Source: an uncultured Lachnospiraceae bacterium
Lineage (GTDB): Bacteria; Bacillota; Clostridia; Lachnospirales; Lachnospiraceae
Length of the DNA stretch: 64,000 nucleotides
Direction: 5' to 3'
Assembly: GCA_958402795.1 (NCBI GenBank)
Contig: CATXUX010000015.1
Location: forward strand, 12,533 to 76,532
A model generated the notes under the pieces. It was not told the origin of the DNA. It ran no database searches and saw only the letters and a program-made list of their open reading frames with translations. Positions 1 to 8,321 of this stretch are shown here, piece after piece. Positions within the stretch are counted from its first letter, which is position 1. The number at the start of each line of letters is the position of its first letter. The translations under genes were made by a program, and so were the position numbers.

Positions 1-66
1 ACCTCCCCTCCAGCCTGGTATTGTGCATCATACGACTGTTCGGGTATATTTATTGCACTACAGAAG

Positions 67-94
67 ATTATACCATATTTTTCGGGAACGTCAA
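67..94 (-). promoter_or_regulatory. Sigma-A-type promoter reading out of the left edge
   Basis: On the minus strand TTGACG (89-94) and TATAAT (67-72) are separated by 16 bp. Positions 1-11 read GGAGGGGAGGT on that strand, a strong Shine-Dalgarno sequence. A leftward gene probably starts just outside the window. The rest of 1-140 is AT-rich and shows no gene. Confidence 0.55.
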
Positions 95-140
95 TATTTT
101 TTTATAGAAATTTTAGAAAATATGGACGTTTTTTCTTCTT

Positions 141-2690
141 TTATGCAAGGCTCAGGATCATACCCAGCACACGTTTTGCCGAAAGCTGCAGCTCGGCTCT
201 GGTCAGCGCATAGGGATGCTCTGCATTTGACAGTGCATCCAGAATGTCTGCTTTATCGGACGGAATCCCCGGCATGGTGATATCGTTTCCGGCTTTTACA
301 TTGCCTGCTGCCGAAGCGCACGGCCACTTCTCTCCGCTTACTCCCATACCGCCTGTTACCAGCCAGTCTGTCATGACAACACCCTGAAATCCCCATTCGT
401 CACGAAGGGTGTATGTCTGAATGTCTCTGGAGTTGCAGGCATGCTCCCCGTTGATCAGGTTGTAGGAAGTCATAATAAAGTGCGGCTGTGACTTCTTCAC
501 GCAGATCTCAAACCCTTTCAGATAAATTTCCCGCAGTGCGCGTTCTCCCACGTTGCTGTTGGAGAAGTAGCGGTTTGTCTCCTGATTGTTGCATGCGTAA
601 TGCTTGATCGTCGTCGCGCAGCCTTCGTGCTGCTGCACACCGTTTGTGATCGCCGCTGCGATACCGCCGCTCAAGAGCGGATCTTCGGAATAATACTCAA
701 AGTTTCGTCCGCAGAGCGGGGAACGATAGATGTTCATCGCCGGGGCAAGCCACAGATGGATTCCAAACATCTCCATCTCCTCGCCGACCAGATCGCCGCA
801 CTGCTTCACCAGATCGTTGTTCCATGACTGTGCCAGGCCGGTTCCGATCGGAATTGCTGTACAATACTGGTAGTACGTCGCTGCTTCTTCCGTCTCTTTG
901 TCTGACTGTGAAGCAGCCGCCAGCATCCCCTGGATCTCTTCTTCTGTGAGCATCGCCATAAAATCACTGCCAAAATTGGAAGAAGTCGCTTTTGCCTCAC
1001 CATTTACATACCGGTAAGTCGGAGCCAGACGAAGTCCTGCCGGACCATCTGCCATGACCAGCGTCGGTGTTCCCAGACTCTTAAGCTGCTGTGTCGTCTC
1101 GCCTGCCGCGCCTGCTACGGTAGTAGACGCATTGCCGATGACTTCCATGACGTCGTCCGCATCTTTGTATGCTCCGATGCACAGATATGCAAGCTGCTCA
1201 TCGCTGAGACCTGCCACAAACGCATCCAGCGATTTCGTTCCATTCGTTACCTCGTCCCATGTCACGACCGGACCTACCGGAATTTCTTCCGGATCCGCCT
1301 GATAAACGACTTCTTTCACGGCGAGATCCGCAGCTTTGATCTGCACGAGCTTTGCATTTGCCTTTTCTGCATCTTCTCCGGCATATGTAATCGGAGGTAC
1401 TGACGGTTTCAAATCTTCAAATCCGCTGTCCCCGCAGATGTTTTTATCCCGCTCGACCACTGTTGTCTCATCCAGTACGACCGCGCCTGCAATATGCGTA
1501 TTTCTGGAAGAATTGCCTACGCGGATATAGTAAACGCCCGCCTCCATGACATAAGCTGCACACGCGGTACAGTAGGAAGCCATGCTTTCGGTTTCAAAGG
1601 TCACGGAGATCTCCTCGCTCTCACCCGGACAAAGTTCTTTTGTCTTCGTGTAAGCAGCAAGTTCCTGATACGGTTTGTCAAGCGTCCCTGCCGGTGCTGA
1701 GTAGTACACCTGTACGACTTCCTTTCCTGCCGCCTTCCCTGTGTTGGTTACCGTGACGGTTACCGTGACTTTGGACGCATCCGCGGTCATGTCTTTTGGC
1801 TCTACGTCAAACGTCGTATAACCGATGCCGTAGCCGAACGGATAGGTCGGCACATAGCCAACCGTATCAAAATAACGGTATCCGACATAAATGCCCTCTT
1901 TGTAATACGTATCATTCGGATTCCCGAAGTTTTTGGTGGAAGCATAATCTTCCACGGGCGCCCAGGTCATCGTCAGCTTTCCGGAAGGATAGGACGTTCC
2001 AAGCACAACGTCTGCCAGCGCATCTCCGGTTGCCGTTCCAAGCTGTCCCATCAGAAGGACCGCCTGTACTGCTTCTACCGGTTTTAAATCGACCATTCCG
2101 CCAACATTCAGTACCAGTATAAATTTCTCGTACTTTTCATTCAGAGCAAGAATGTCCCGGATCTCTGTCTCAGTCAGGTTAATATCCCCGGCAACCGGCT
2201 GACGGTCCGCGCCTTCTCCGGAGTTTCTCGCCAGTACATAGATGGCTGTGTCGCCCTCTCCGTTCAAAGGAATCGTATATTCCGGCTCCGGACAGGTCTT
2301 TCCCATCGCAGCCATCATAAGCTGTGTTCCCGTGATGCCGGCTGCTTCTGCATTCTTGCGGACACCGCGGTAAAATTCTTTCTTCGCATCAGCCACTACC
2401 TGGTCGTAACTGTCAAGCCACTCTTTTGTCGTGATCTCGAATCCGGCATTTTCCAGTCCTTCTTCCACGTTCACAAAATGACGTACATTGACGTCTCCGG
2501 AACCGGTACCGCCCTTGATGGTTTTCCTTGCTCCGCTTCCGTACAGCGCCACTTTGCCTGGTTTCGAAAGCGGAAGCGTACCATCATTCTTCAGAAGAAC
2601 CATGCACTCCGGCGCTACTTTACGGACTGCAGTCATATGTTCCTTCTCAAAAGCCTGTACTTCCTGCGATTCAATTCTAATCGGGTGCAT
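141..2690 (-). CDS. Glycoside hydrolase family 3 beta-glucosidase, inverted domain order
   Basis: An 849-residue GH3 enzyme expected to release terminal beta-linked glucose or related sugars. The domain order is swapped: the C-terminal-type GH3 domain comes first (about 25-270), then an Fn3-like domain (about 300-400), then the catalytic barrel (about 500-845). In the barrel I see RSPLCGRNFEYYSEDP, KHYACNNQETNR and GVVMTDW, whose Asp near residue 775 is the expected nucleophile. The swapped order is known in rumen and gut Clostridia. There is no signal peptide, so it is probably cytoplasmic. ATG at 2690 is preferred over an in-frame GTG at 2696 because AAGGAG lies 9 nt upstream of the ATG. 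It follows a PfkB sugar kinase on the same strand, suggesting hydrolysis coupled to sugar phosphorylation. Natural substrate is unknown. Confidence 0.9.
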   Translation of the reverse strand: MHPIRIESQEVQAFEKEHMTAVRKVAPECMVLLKNDGTLPLSKPGKVALYGSGARKTIKGGTGSGDVNVRHFVNVEEGLENAGFEITTKEWLDSYDQVVADAKKEFYRGVRKNAEAAGITGTQLMMAAMGKTCPEPEYTIPLNGEGDTAIYVLARNSGEGADRQPVAGDINLTETEIRDILALNEKYEKFILVLNVGGMVDLKPVEAVQAVLLMGQLGTATGDALADVVLGTSYPSGKLTMTWAPVEDYASTKNFGNPNDTYYKEGIYVGYRYFDTVGYVPTYPFGYGIGYTTFDVEPKDMTADASKVTVTVTVTNTGKAAGKEVVQVYYSAPAGTLDKPYQELAAYTKTKELCPGESEEISVTFETESMASYCTACAAYVMEAGVYYIRVGNSSRNTHIAGAVVLDETTVVERDKNICGDSGFEDLKPSVPPITYAGEDAEKANAKLVQIKAADLAVKEVVYQADPEEIPVGPVVTWDEVTNGTKSLDAFVAGLSDEQLAYLCIGAYKDADDVMEVIGNASTTVAGAAGETTQQLKSLGTPTLVMADGPAGLRLAPTYRYVNGEAKATSSNFGSDFMAMLTEEEIQGMLAAASQSDKETEEAATYYQYCTAIPIGTGLAQSWNNDLVKQCGDLVGEEMEMFGIHLWLAPAMNIYRSPLCGRNFEYYSEDPLLSGGIAAAITNGVQQHEGCATTIKHYACNNQETNRYFSNSNVGERALREIYLKGFEICVKKSQPHFIMTSYNLINGEHACNSRDIQTYTLRDEWGFQGVVMTDWLVTGGMGVSGEKWPCASAAGNVKAGNDITMPGIPSDKADILDALSNAEHPYALTRAELQLSAKRVLGMILSLA

Positions 2691-2724
2691 CGTCACCTTC
2701 TCCTTTCATATCCGGTGTCTTTCC

Positions 2725-2773
2725 ATATCCATTCCGCTATAGAATGGATATTGGGGGCAAAGGCCCCCAATAT
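2725..2773 (-). other. Two adjacent intergenic hairpins sharing four bases
   Basis: Positions 2748-2758 pair perfectly with 2763-2773 (11 bp, GC-rich, 4-nt loop). Positions 2725-2734 pair with 2742-2751 (10 bp). The arms overlap at 2748-2751, so both cannot form completely. Neither is followed by a T-run on the minus strand. They lie between the sugar kinase and the GH3 gene and may be an mRNA processing or attenuation element rather than a terminator. Confidence 0.6.
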
Positions 2774-2797
2774 ATTGATACAACGGATTGTTTCATG

Positions 2798-3895
2798 CTA
2801 TCTCTGTACACGAGCTCCTGCTCCGCCCATGATCGCTTCTACTTCTTTGACGTTTGCCATTGTGGTATCACCCGGTGTCGTCATTGCCAGCGCACCGTGT
2901 GCTGCGCCGTAATTCACAGCCAGCTCTGCGTTCTCTGTCGTCATCAGGCCGTAGATCAGTCCGGATGCGAAAGAATCTCCGCCGCCGACACGGTCCATGA
3001 TCTCCAGGCCCTTATAATCTTTTGCCTTGTAGATCTCGCCGTCTGCCCAGCAGATTGCGCTCCAGTCGTTCACGGTAGCGGTTTTTACGGTACGAAGTGT
3101 CGTCGCAACAGCTTTGAAGTTCGGATACGTCTTTGCTGCTTCGTTGATCATCTTCTTGTATCCGTCCAGATTCAGTTCCTTCAGGTTCTCATCATTTCCT
3201 TCGATTTCAAATCCGAGGCAGGCCGTGAAGTCTTCTTCGTTTCCGATCATTACGTCAACGTACTGCGCGATTTCCTTATTTACTTCCTGCGCCTTTGCCT
3301 GTCCGCCGATCGCGCTCCACATGGAAGGACGATAGTTCAGGTCGTAGGATACGATCGTTCCGTACTTCTTCGCTGTCTTGATCGCAGCCAGAACCGTCTC
3401 GCAGGACTGCTCGGACAATGCCGCGTAAATACCGCCGGTGTGCAGCCAGCGAACGCCAAGTGTTCCGAAGATATAGTCAAAATCAAAATCTTCCGGTGTA
3501 GCTTTGGAGATTGCGGTGTTCGCACGGTCAGAGCATCCTACTGCTCCGCGGATCCCGTAGCCTCTCTCTGTAAAGTTAATTCCGTTTCTGCAGATGCGTC
3601 CGATTCCGTCCGTCTTCATCCACTTGATCAGGGATGTATCTACGCCGCCCTGCATGATAAAGTCTTCCATCAGCATACCGACTTCATTGTCAGCGAATGC
3701 AGTCAGAACTGCAGTGTTCATCTTGAAGCACTTTCTCAGTCCGCGGATTACGTTATACTCTCCGCCGCCTTCCCATGCGCGGAATGATCTCGCCGTGCGG
3801 ATCCGTCCCTCGCCCGGATCCAGACGGAGCATAACCTCTCCGAGAGATACCGCGTCATACTTGCATTCACTTGCCGGTCTTAAATTCAATTCCAT
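2798..3895 (-). CDS. PfkB-family sugar kinase, 2-keto-3-deoxygluconate kinase-like
   Basis: A 365-residue ribokinase/PfkB-fold kinase. The N-terminus carries the strand YDAVSLGEVMLRL and a glycine-rich WEGGGEYNV substrate region. The C-terminal signature is DRVGGGDSF with the catalytic Asp near 307, in the GGGD form common in KDG-kinase-like proteins. The likely reaction is ATP-dependent phosphorylation of a sugar acid or hexose. The KDG assignment (kdgK) is by resemblance only. The frame stays open upstream to 4009, but ATG 3895 has GGAGG at about 7 nt and conserved homology begins there. It has its own promoter (3968-3996) and precedes the GH3 gene, probably in one transcript. Confidence 0.8.
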   Translation of the reverse strand: MELNLRPASECKYDAVSLGEVMLRLDPGEGRIRTARSFRAWEGGGEYNVIRGLRKCFKMNTAVLTAFADNEVGMLMEDFIMQGGVDTSLIKWMKTDGIGRICRNGINFTERGYGIRGAVGCSDRANTAISKATPEDFDFDYIFGTLGVRWLHTGGIYAALSEQSCETVLAAIKTAKKYGTIVSYDLNYRPSMWSAIGGQAKAQEVNKEIAQYVDVMIGNEEDFTACLGFEIEGNDENLKELNLDGYKKMINEAAKTYPNFKAVATTLRTVKTATVNDWSAICWADGEIYKAKDYKGLEIMDRVGGGDSFASGLIYGLMTTENAELAVNYGAAHGALAMTTPGDTTMANVKEVEAIMGGAGARVQR

Positions 3896-3967
3896 TGTGT
3901 TGCCCTCCTGTAGTTTTTTTTCCTGATTGCATGGAAATTTTATCAAGGCAGTCCATGCCTTATCTGT

Positions 3968-3996
3968 ATTATATAAAATAAATCCGAAAACCTCAA
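3968..3996 (-). promoter_or_regulatory. Promoter of the sugar kinase gene
   Basis: The minus strand has TTGAGG (3991-3996), a 17-bp spacer and TATAAT (3968-3973). It lies between the alaS stop and the kinase start. Confidence 0.6.
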
Positions 3997-4015
3997 CTAC
4001 TAATGTCAAAAAAAT

Positions 4016-6658
4016 TTATGCGCCAAGGCATTCGCTGATCACGGTTTCGGCTTTTGCGAGCGCGTCCGGAATGCCCGCCGGGTTCTTTCCGCCCGCCTGT
4101 GCCATGCCCGGGCGTCCGCCGCCGCCGCCTCCGATGCATGGTGCGATCGCCTTGATCAGATTCCCTGCGTGTACACCGAGTTTCACTGCACCATCAGTCG
4201 CCGTCGCCATCAGATTCACCTTTCCGCCCTGGTCGGATGCGAGAACCACCACGCCTTCGCCCAGCTTCTCTTTCAACTGGTCGCCCAGATCCCGCAGGCC
4301 GTTCATGTCTGTGCCGTCGATCTGTGCGGCAAGAAGTTTGACGCCGCCGATTTCTTTTGCCTGTCCAAGAATATCTCCTGCCGCTTCCTGCGCCATTTTG
4401 CTCTTGAGGCTGTCGATCTCGCCGTGCAAGGATTTGTTTTCGGAAAGCAGGTGCGTAATCTTATCGCATACTGTATCCGGCGTCGCCTTCAGCAGTTTTG
4501 CTGCATTCTGTAATTTCTTCTCTTGTGCGCTGTAGTAATTCAGAAGTCCTTCCGAAGTCAGCGCCTCGATCCGGCGTACGCCCGCAGCCACACCGGACTC
4601 GGAAATGATCTTAAACGCCATGATCTCGGAAGTGTTCGCCACGTGGGTTCCGCCGCAGAATTCAATGGAAAATCCACCCATATTCACGACGCGGACGATA
4701 TTGCCGTATTTCTCGCCGAACAATGCCTGTGCGCCGGTTTTCCGTGCTTCCTCGATCGGCATGTTCTGGATATCAACGGTCAGGCCTTTTCGGATATTTT
4801 CATTGACGATTGCTTCCACTTTCTCCAGTTCTTGTGGCGTCACTGCTGAAAAATGCGTAAAGTCAAAACGCAGCCGGTTCTCATTCACGCTGGATCCTGC
4901 CTGCTCCACATGGGTGCCGAGCACGGTACGCAGTGCTTTCTGGAGCAGATGTGTCGCGCTGTGGTTTCTGGCGGAAAGCGCACGCTTTTTCTCGTCGACC
5001 TCCAGAGACGCTGTGTCGCCGACCTTGATCATTCCGCTTACGACGGTACCGACATGGCCGATCTTCCCGCCCAGGAGCTTGATCGTATCCTCAACTTTGA
5101 ACTCACCTTCCGCAGTGCGGATCACGCCGGTGTCGGCTTCCTGTCCGCCGCTGGTCGCATAGAACGGCGTTTCCGAAACGAAAATGGTTCCGTGCTCTCC
5201 GTCAGAAAGCGCGTCTGTAACTTCGGTATCCGACGTCAGGACAGTGATCTCGGATTCGCAGGAAAGACGGTCATATCCCACGAATGTACTTGTCACTCCC
5301 GGATCGATCGACTCATACACTGTTACGTCTGCGCCCATGTAATTCGTAACCTCACGCGCGCCGCGTGCTGTCTGGCGCTGTACTTCCATTGCCGCATGGA
5401 AGCCGTCCTCATCCACATCCATTCCCTTTTCTTCCAGAATCTCCAGTGTCAGGTCAAGCGGGAAGCCGTAGGTATCATACAGACGGAACGCACTTTCCCC
5501 TGAGAGCCTCTTCTCGCCTTTTTTCTCCATATCCGCGATCAGATCCGAGAGGATTCCAAGTCCCTGATCGATGGTCTTGTTGAACTTCTCTTCTTCCTTT
5601 GCAATGACATTCAGGATGAATGCTTTCTTCTCTTCCAGCTCCGGATATCCGTCTTTTGATCCGTCGATCACGGTTACTGCCAGTTCCGGAAGAAAACTTC
5701 CCTGGATTCCAAGCAGTCTGCCGTGGCGGCATGCACGGCGCAGTAGACGGCGCAGTACGTATCCACGTCCCTCGTTGGATGGCATGATTCCGTCGGAGAT
5801 CATGAATGTAACCGAGCGGATATGGTCTGTGATCACGCGGATCGAGACGTCTGTATTGTAATCCTTTTCATACTCGGTACCGGAAAGACGGCAGACATGA
5901 TCACGCAGCGCTTTGATCGTGTCTACATCAAAAATTGAAGGTACATCCTGTACGATCGCCGCAAGCCGCTCCAGTCCCATTCCGGTATCGATATTCTTCT
6001 GTACCAGTTCAGTATAATTTCCGTTTCCGTCGTTGTCAAACTGGGTAAATACGTTGTTCCACACTTCCATATAGCGGTCGCAGTCGCAGCCTACGGTACA
6101 CCCCGGCTTGCCGCAGCCGTACTTCTCCCCGCGGTCGTAATAGATCTCAGAACACGGACCGCAAGGACCCGAACCATGCTCCCAGAAGTTATCTTCCTTT
6201 CCGAACTTAAAAATGCGCTCTGCCGGAATGCCGATTTTTTTATTCCAGATTTCAAATGCTTCTTCGTCGTCCACATATACGGACGGGTACAGACGGTCCG
6301 GGGACAGTCCTACCACTTCGGTCAGAAATTCCCATGACCATGAGATCGCCTCTTCTTTGAAATAGTCCCCGAAAGAAAAATTCCCGAGCATCTCAAAGAA
6401 TGTGCCGTGGCGCGCCGTCTTTCCGACATTTTCAATATCGCCTGTGCGGATACACTTCTGACAGGTTGTCACGCGTGTGCGCGGCGGGATCTCCTGCCCT
6501 GTAAAATACGGCTTTAGTGGCGCCATTCCGGAGTTGATCAAAAGCAGGCTCTTGTCATTATGCGGAACGAGTGAGAAACTCTTCATCGCAAGATGCCCCT
6601 TGCTCTCAAAAAACTCGAGAAACATTTTTCTTAATTCATTTACACTATATGACTGCAT
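4016..6658 (-). CDS. alaS: Alanyl-tRNA synthetase
   Basis: An 880-residue class II synthetase that charges tRNA-Ala in the cytoplasm; the length is normal for bacterial AlaRS. The N-terminal catalytic domain opens with the family-typical ELRKMFLEFFESKGH and contains the motif 2 region TARHGTFFEMLGNFSFGDYF. The editing domain has HSATH and CGGTH metal-binding motifs near residues 570 and 675, and a DHHA1-type C-terminal domain ends in a glycine-rich GGGGGRPGMAQAGG segment. ATG 6658 has GGAGG 10 nt upstream. It appears to be transcribed from its own promoter with a 24-nt perfect hairpin in the leader. I saw no T-box in the 133-nt gap. Confidence 0.97.
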   Translation of the reverse strand: MQSYSVNELRKMFLEFFESKGHLAMKSFSLVPHNDKSLLLINSGMAPLKPYFTGQEIPPRTRVTTCQKCIRTGDIENVGKTARHGTFFEMLGNFSFGDYFKEEAISWSWEFLTEVVGLSPDRLYPSVYVDDEEAFEIWNKKIGIPAERIFKFGKEDNFWEHGSGPCGPCSEIYYDRGEKYGCGKPGCTVGCDCDRYMEVWNNVFTQFDNDGNGNYTELVQKNIDTGMGLERLAAIVQDVPSIFDVDTIKALRDHVCRLSGTEYEKDYNTDVSIRVITDHIRSVTFMISDGIMPSNEGRGYVLRRLLRRACRHGRLLGIQGSFLPELAVTVIDGSKDGYPELEEKKAFILNVIAKEEEKFNKTIDQGLGILSDLIADMEKKGEKRLSGESAFRLYDTYGFPLDLTLEILEEKGMDVDEDGFHAAMEVQRQTARGAREVTNYMGADVTVYESIDPGVTSTFVGYDRLSCESEITVLTSDTEVTDALSDGEHGTIFVSETPFYATSGGQEADTGVIRTAEGEFKVEDTIKLLGGKIGHVGTVVSGMIKVGDTASLEVDEKKRALSARNHSATHLLQKALRTVLGTHVEQAGSSVNENRLRFDFTHFSAVTPQELEKVEAIVNENIRKGLTVDIQNMPIEEARKTGAQALFGEKYGNIVRVVNMGGFSIEFCGGTHVANTSEIMAFKIISESGVAAGVRRIEALTSEGLLNYYSAQEKKLQNAAKLLKATPDTVCDKITHLLSENKSLHGEIDSLKSKMAQEAAGDILGQAKEIGGVKLLAAQIDGTDMNGLRDLGDQLKEKLGEGVVVLASDQGGKVNLMATATDGAVKLGVHAGNLIKAIAPCIGGGGGGRPGMAQAGGKNPAGIPDALAKAETVISECLGA

Positions 6659-6703
6659 TTTTCTCTATCCTCCTGAAAGATTTCTATCTTTATCTCACGG
6701 AAA

Positions 6704-6727
6704 TAGAGTGGACCGCAGTCCACTCTA
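6704..6727 (-). other. Leader hairpin upstream of alaS
   Basis: Positions 6704-6713 pair perfectly with 6718-6727 (10 bp, 4-nt loop). The hairpin lies between the alaS promoter and its Shine-Dalgarno sequence. No T-run follows, so it may stabilise or modulate the leader rather than terminate transcription. Confidence 0.5.
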
Positions 6728-6741
6728 CAAGCCTGTTTCCT

Positions 6742-6770
6742 ATCATAGCATAGCCATGCATTTTTTTCAA
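6742..6770 (-). promoter_or_regulatory. Promoter of alaS
   Basis: The minus strand has TTGAAA (6765-6770), 17 bp, then TATGAT (6742-6747). It lies just after the stop of the hydrogenase-like gene. Confidence 0.55.
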
Positions 6771-6791
6771 ATGGTATTTGACCGGTTCCGG

Positions 6792-8303
6792 CTACTTTAA
6801 TTCGATTTCTTCCAGTTCCTTCGCCGGGAGCGCTTTGGAAGAATTCTTCACGTAAGTGGCCAGGTCCTTCTTCGCCTGGACAACCGGAATATTGGTTCCT
6901 GCTCCGGCGATACAGCCGCCCGGACATCCCATACCTTCGATCAGGCATCCGTTTAGTTTTCCTGCCTTGGCAAGCGCGAGCACTTTCTTGCATTCTGCCA
7001 GTCCCTCGGCATGTTCGATATTGACGTCTACATCCGGATAATACTCATTGATGCACTTCTCGATCGCTTCTGCAACGCCGCCGGCACACGCATAACCACG
7101 CCCCGCTCCGGTCGCGTCATGGAAGGAAGACTCTGCCTCGTACTTCGTCATGTCAATTCCTTTTGCATCGAACATCGCCTGCAGTTCTTCGAATGTGACT
7201 ACAAAGTCAACGTCACTTCGCACGGTCCGCCGGGAAGCCTCCAGCTTTTTCGCCGCGCATGGCCCGATGAATACCACCTTTGCGTTCGGATGCTCCTGCT
7301 TGATCGTGCGCGCGGTCGCCACCATCGGCGTCAGTTCTTGGGAAATCTGGTCGATCAGATCCGGGAAATATTTTTTCGCGAGCATCGCCCAGGACGGACA
7401 GCAGGACGTCAGAAGGAACGGCAACTCTCCGGAGACGACTTTATCTACATAATGGTGCGCCTCTGCGATCGCACCGATATCCGCCCCGAGCGCCACTTCG
7501 TATACTTCTGAAAATCCCAGTTCCTGCAGGGCCGCTTTGATGTTTCGCGGCGTAATATTCGGTCCGAACTGACCGACAAATGCCGGAGCGATCTCCGCCA
7601 CAATCTCGTCGCCTTCCGTCAGCGCGCGGGCAAGCTGGAAGATCTGTGACTTATCCGAGATCGCGCCGAACGGGCAGTTCACCATACACATTCCGCAGGA
7701 AACGCATTTGTCCGGATCTATGTAGGCACGTCCCATCTTGTCGGACTTGATCGCGCCTACGCCGCATGCGCTCTTGCAGGGGCGCTCTTTTCTCGCGATC
7801 GCGTCATAGGGACAGGCAGATTTGCACTTTCCGCATTTAATACATTTGGACTGGTCGATATAGGATTTCCCGTTCACCATGGAAATTGCGTTCTTCGGAC
7901 ATACTTCCATGCAGGGATGGGCCAGACATCCGCGGCACATATTCGACACCTCAAATCCCCGTTCCTCGCAGGCGTCGCATGCGGAAGGAATGACCTGCAT
8001 CAGCGGCGGTTCATAGTATTTTTCTGAAATGTTACTTGCCTCTACCCCGGCAGTCAGATGAACCGGTTTGTTCTCCGGGCGCAGCGACAGTCCCATGGCA
8101 AGCCTGAGACGCTCGCGGACGATTGCGCGGGACCGGTATACGCTCTCGCGGAATGTCCTGGTATCTTCGTTGACGATCTCATAGGGGATTTTTTCCATAT
8201 CGTCAAGCAGCGTTTCTGCATTTGCCTTAAATCCCAACTTTGCAACTTCTGTAAATACCTGCCGGCGGATCTGCCGGACGGTGGTCTGCAATCCTCTTAT
8301 CAT
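6792..8303 (-). CDS. [FeFe]-hydrogenase-like iron-sulfur protein
   Basis: A 503-residue protein. Residues ~1-90 are a helical N-terminal region. Residues ~110-215 carry several Cys clusters (CRGCLAHPCMEVCP, CIKCGKCKSACP, CVSCGMCMVNCP), fitting multiple [4Fe-4S] centres. Residues ~230-490 form an H-cluster domain with TSCCPSW (L1), GPCAAKKLE (L2) and EGMGCPGGCIAGAG (L3). The four H-cluster cysteines are present, but L2 lacks the Met of classical M-P-C-type hydrogenases. This resembles the less-studied group B or ferredoxin-hydrogenase clade rather than the main H2-evolving enzyme. It could evolve or oxidise H2 or sense redox state; the function is not proven by sequence. It lies 18 bp after metH and is probably cotranscribed with it. 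Confidence 0.8.
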   Translation of the reverse strand: MIRGLQTTVRQIRRQVFTEVAKLGFKANAETLLDDMEKIPYEIVNEDTRTFRESVYRSRAIVRERLRLAMGLSLRPENKPVHLTAGVEASNISEKYYEPPLMQVIPSACDACEERGFEVSNMCRGCLAHPCMEVCPKNAISMVNGKSYIDQSKCIKCGKCKSACPYDAIARKERPCKSACGVGAIKSDKMGRAYIDPDKCVSCGMCMVNCPFGAISDKSQIFQLARALTEGDEIVAEIAPAFVGQFGPNITPRNIKAALQELGFSEVYEVALGADIGAIAEAHHYVDKVVSGELPFLLTSCCPSWAMLAKKYFPDLIDQISQELTPMVATARTIKQEHPNAKVVFIGPCAAKKLEASRRTVRSDVDFVVTFEELQAMFDAKGIDMTKYEAESSFHDATGAGRGYACAGGVAEAIEKCINEYYPDVDVNIEHAEGLAECKKVLALAKAGKLNGCLIEGMGCPGGCIAGAGTNIPVVQAKKDLATYVKNSSKALPAKELEEIELK

Positions 8304-8321
8304 GGTATCTCCTCCTTTTTC

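Noticed and set aside
2744..3787. 347-codon plus-strand open frame
   Set aside because: Antisense to the PfkB kinase, Cys-rich and without family resemblance.
6659..6791. T-box leader for alaS
   Set aside because: The gap is too short and lacks the T-box core sequence; only a simple 10-bp hairpin is present.
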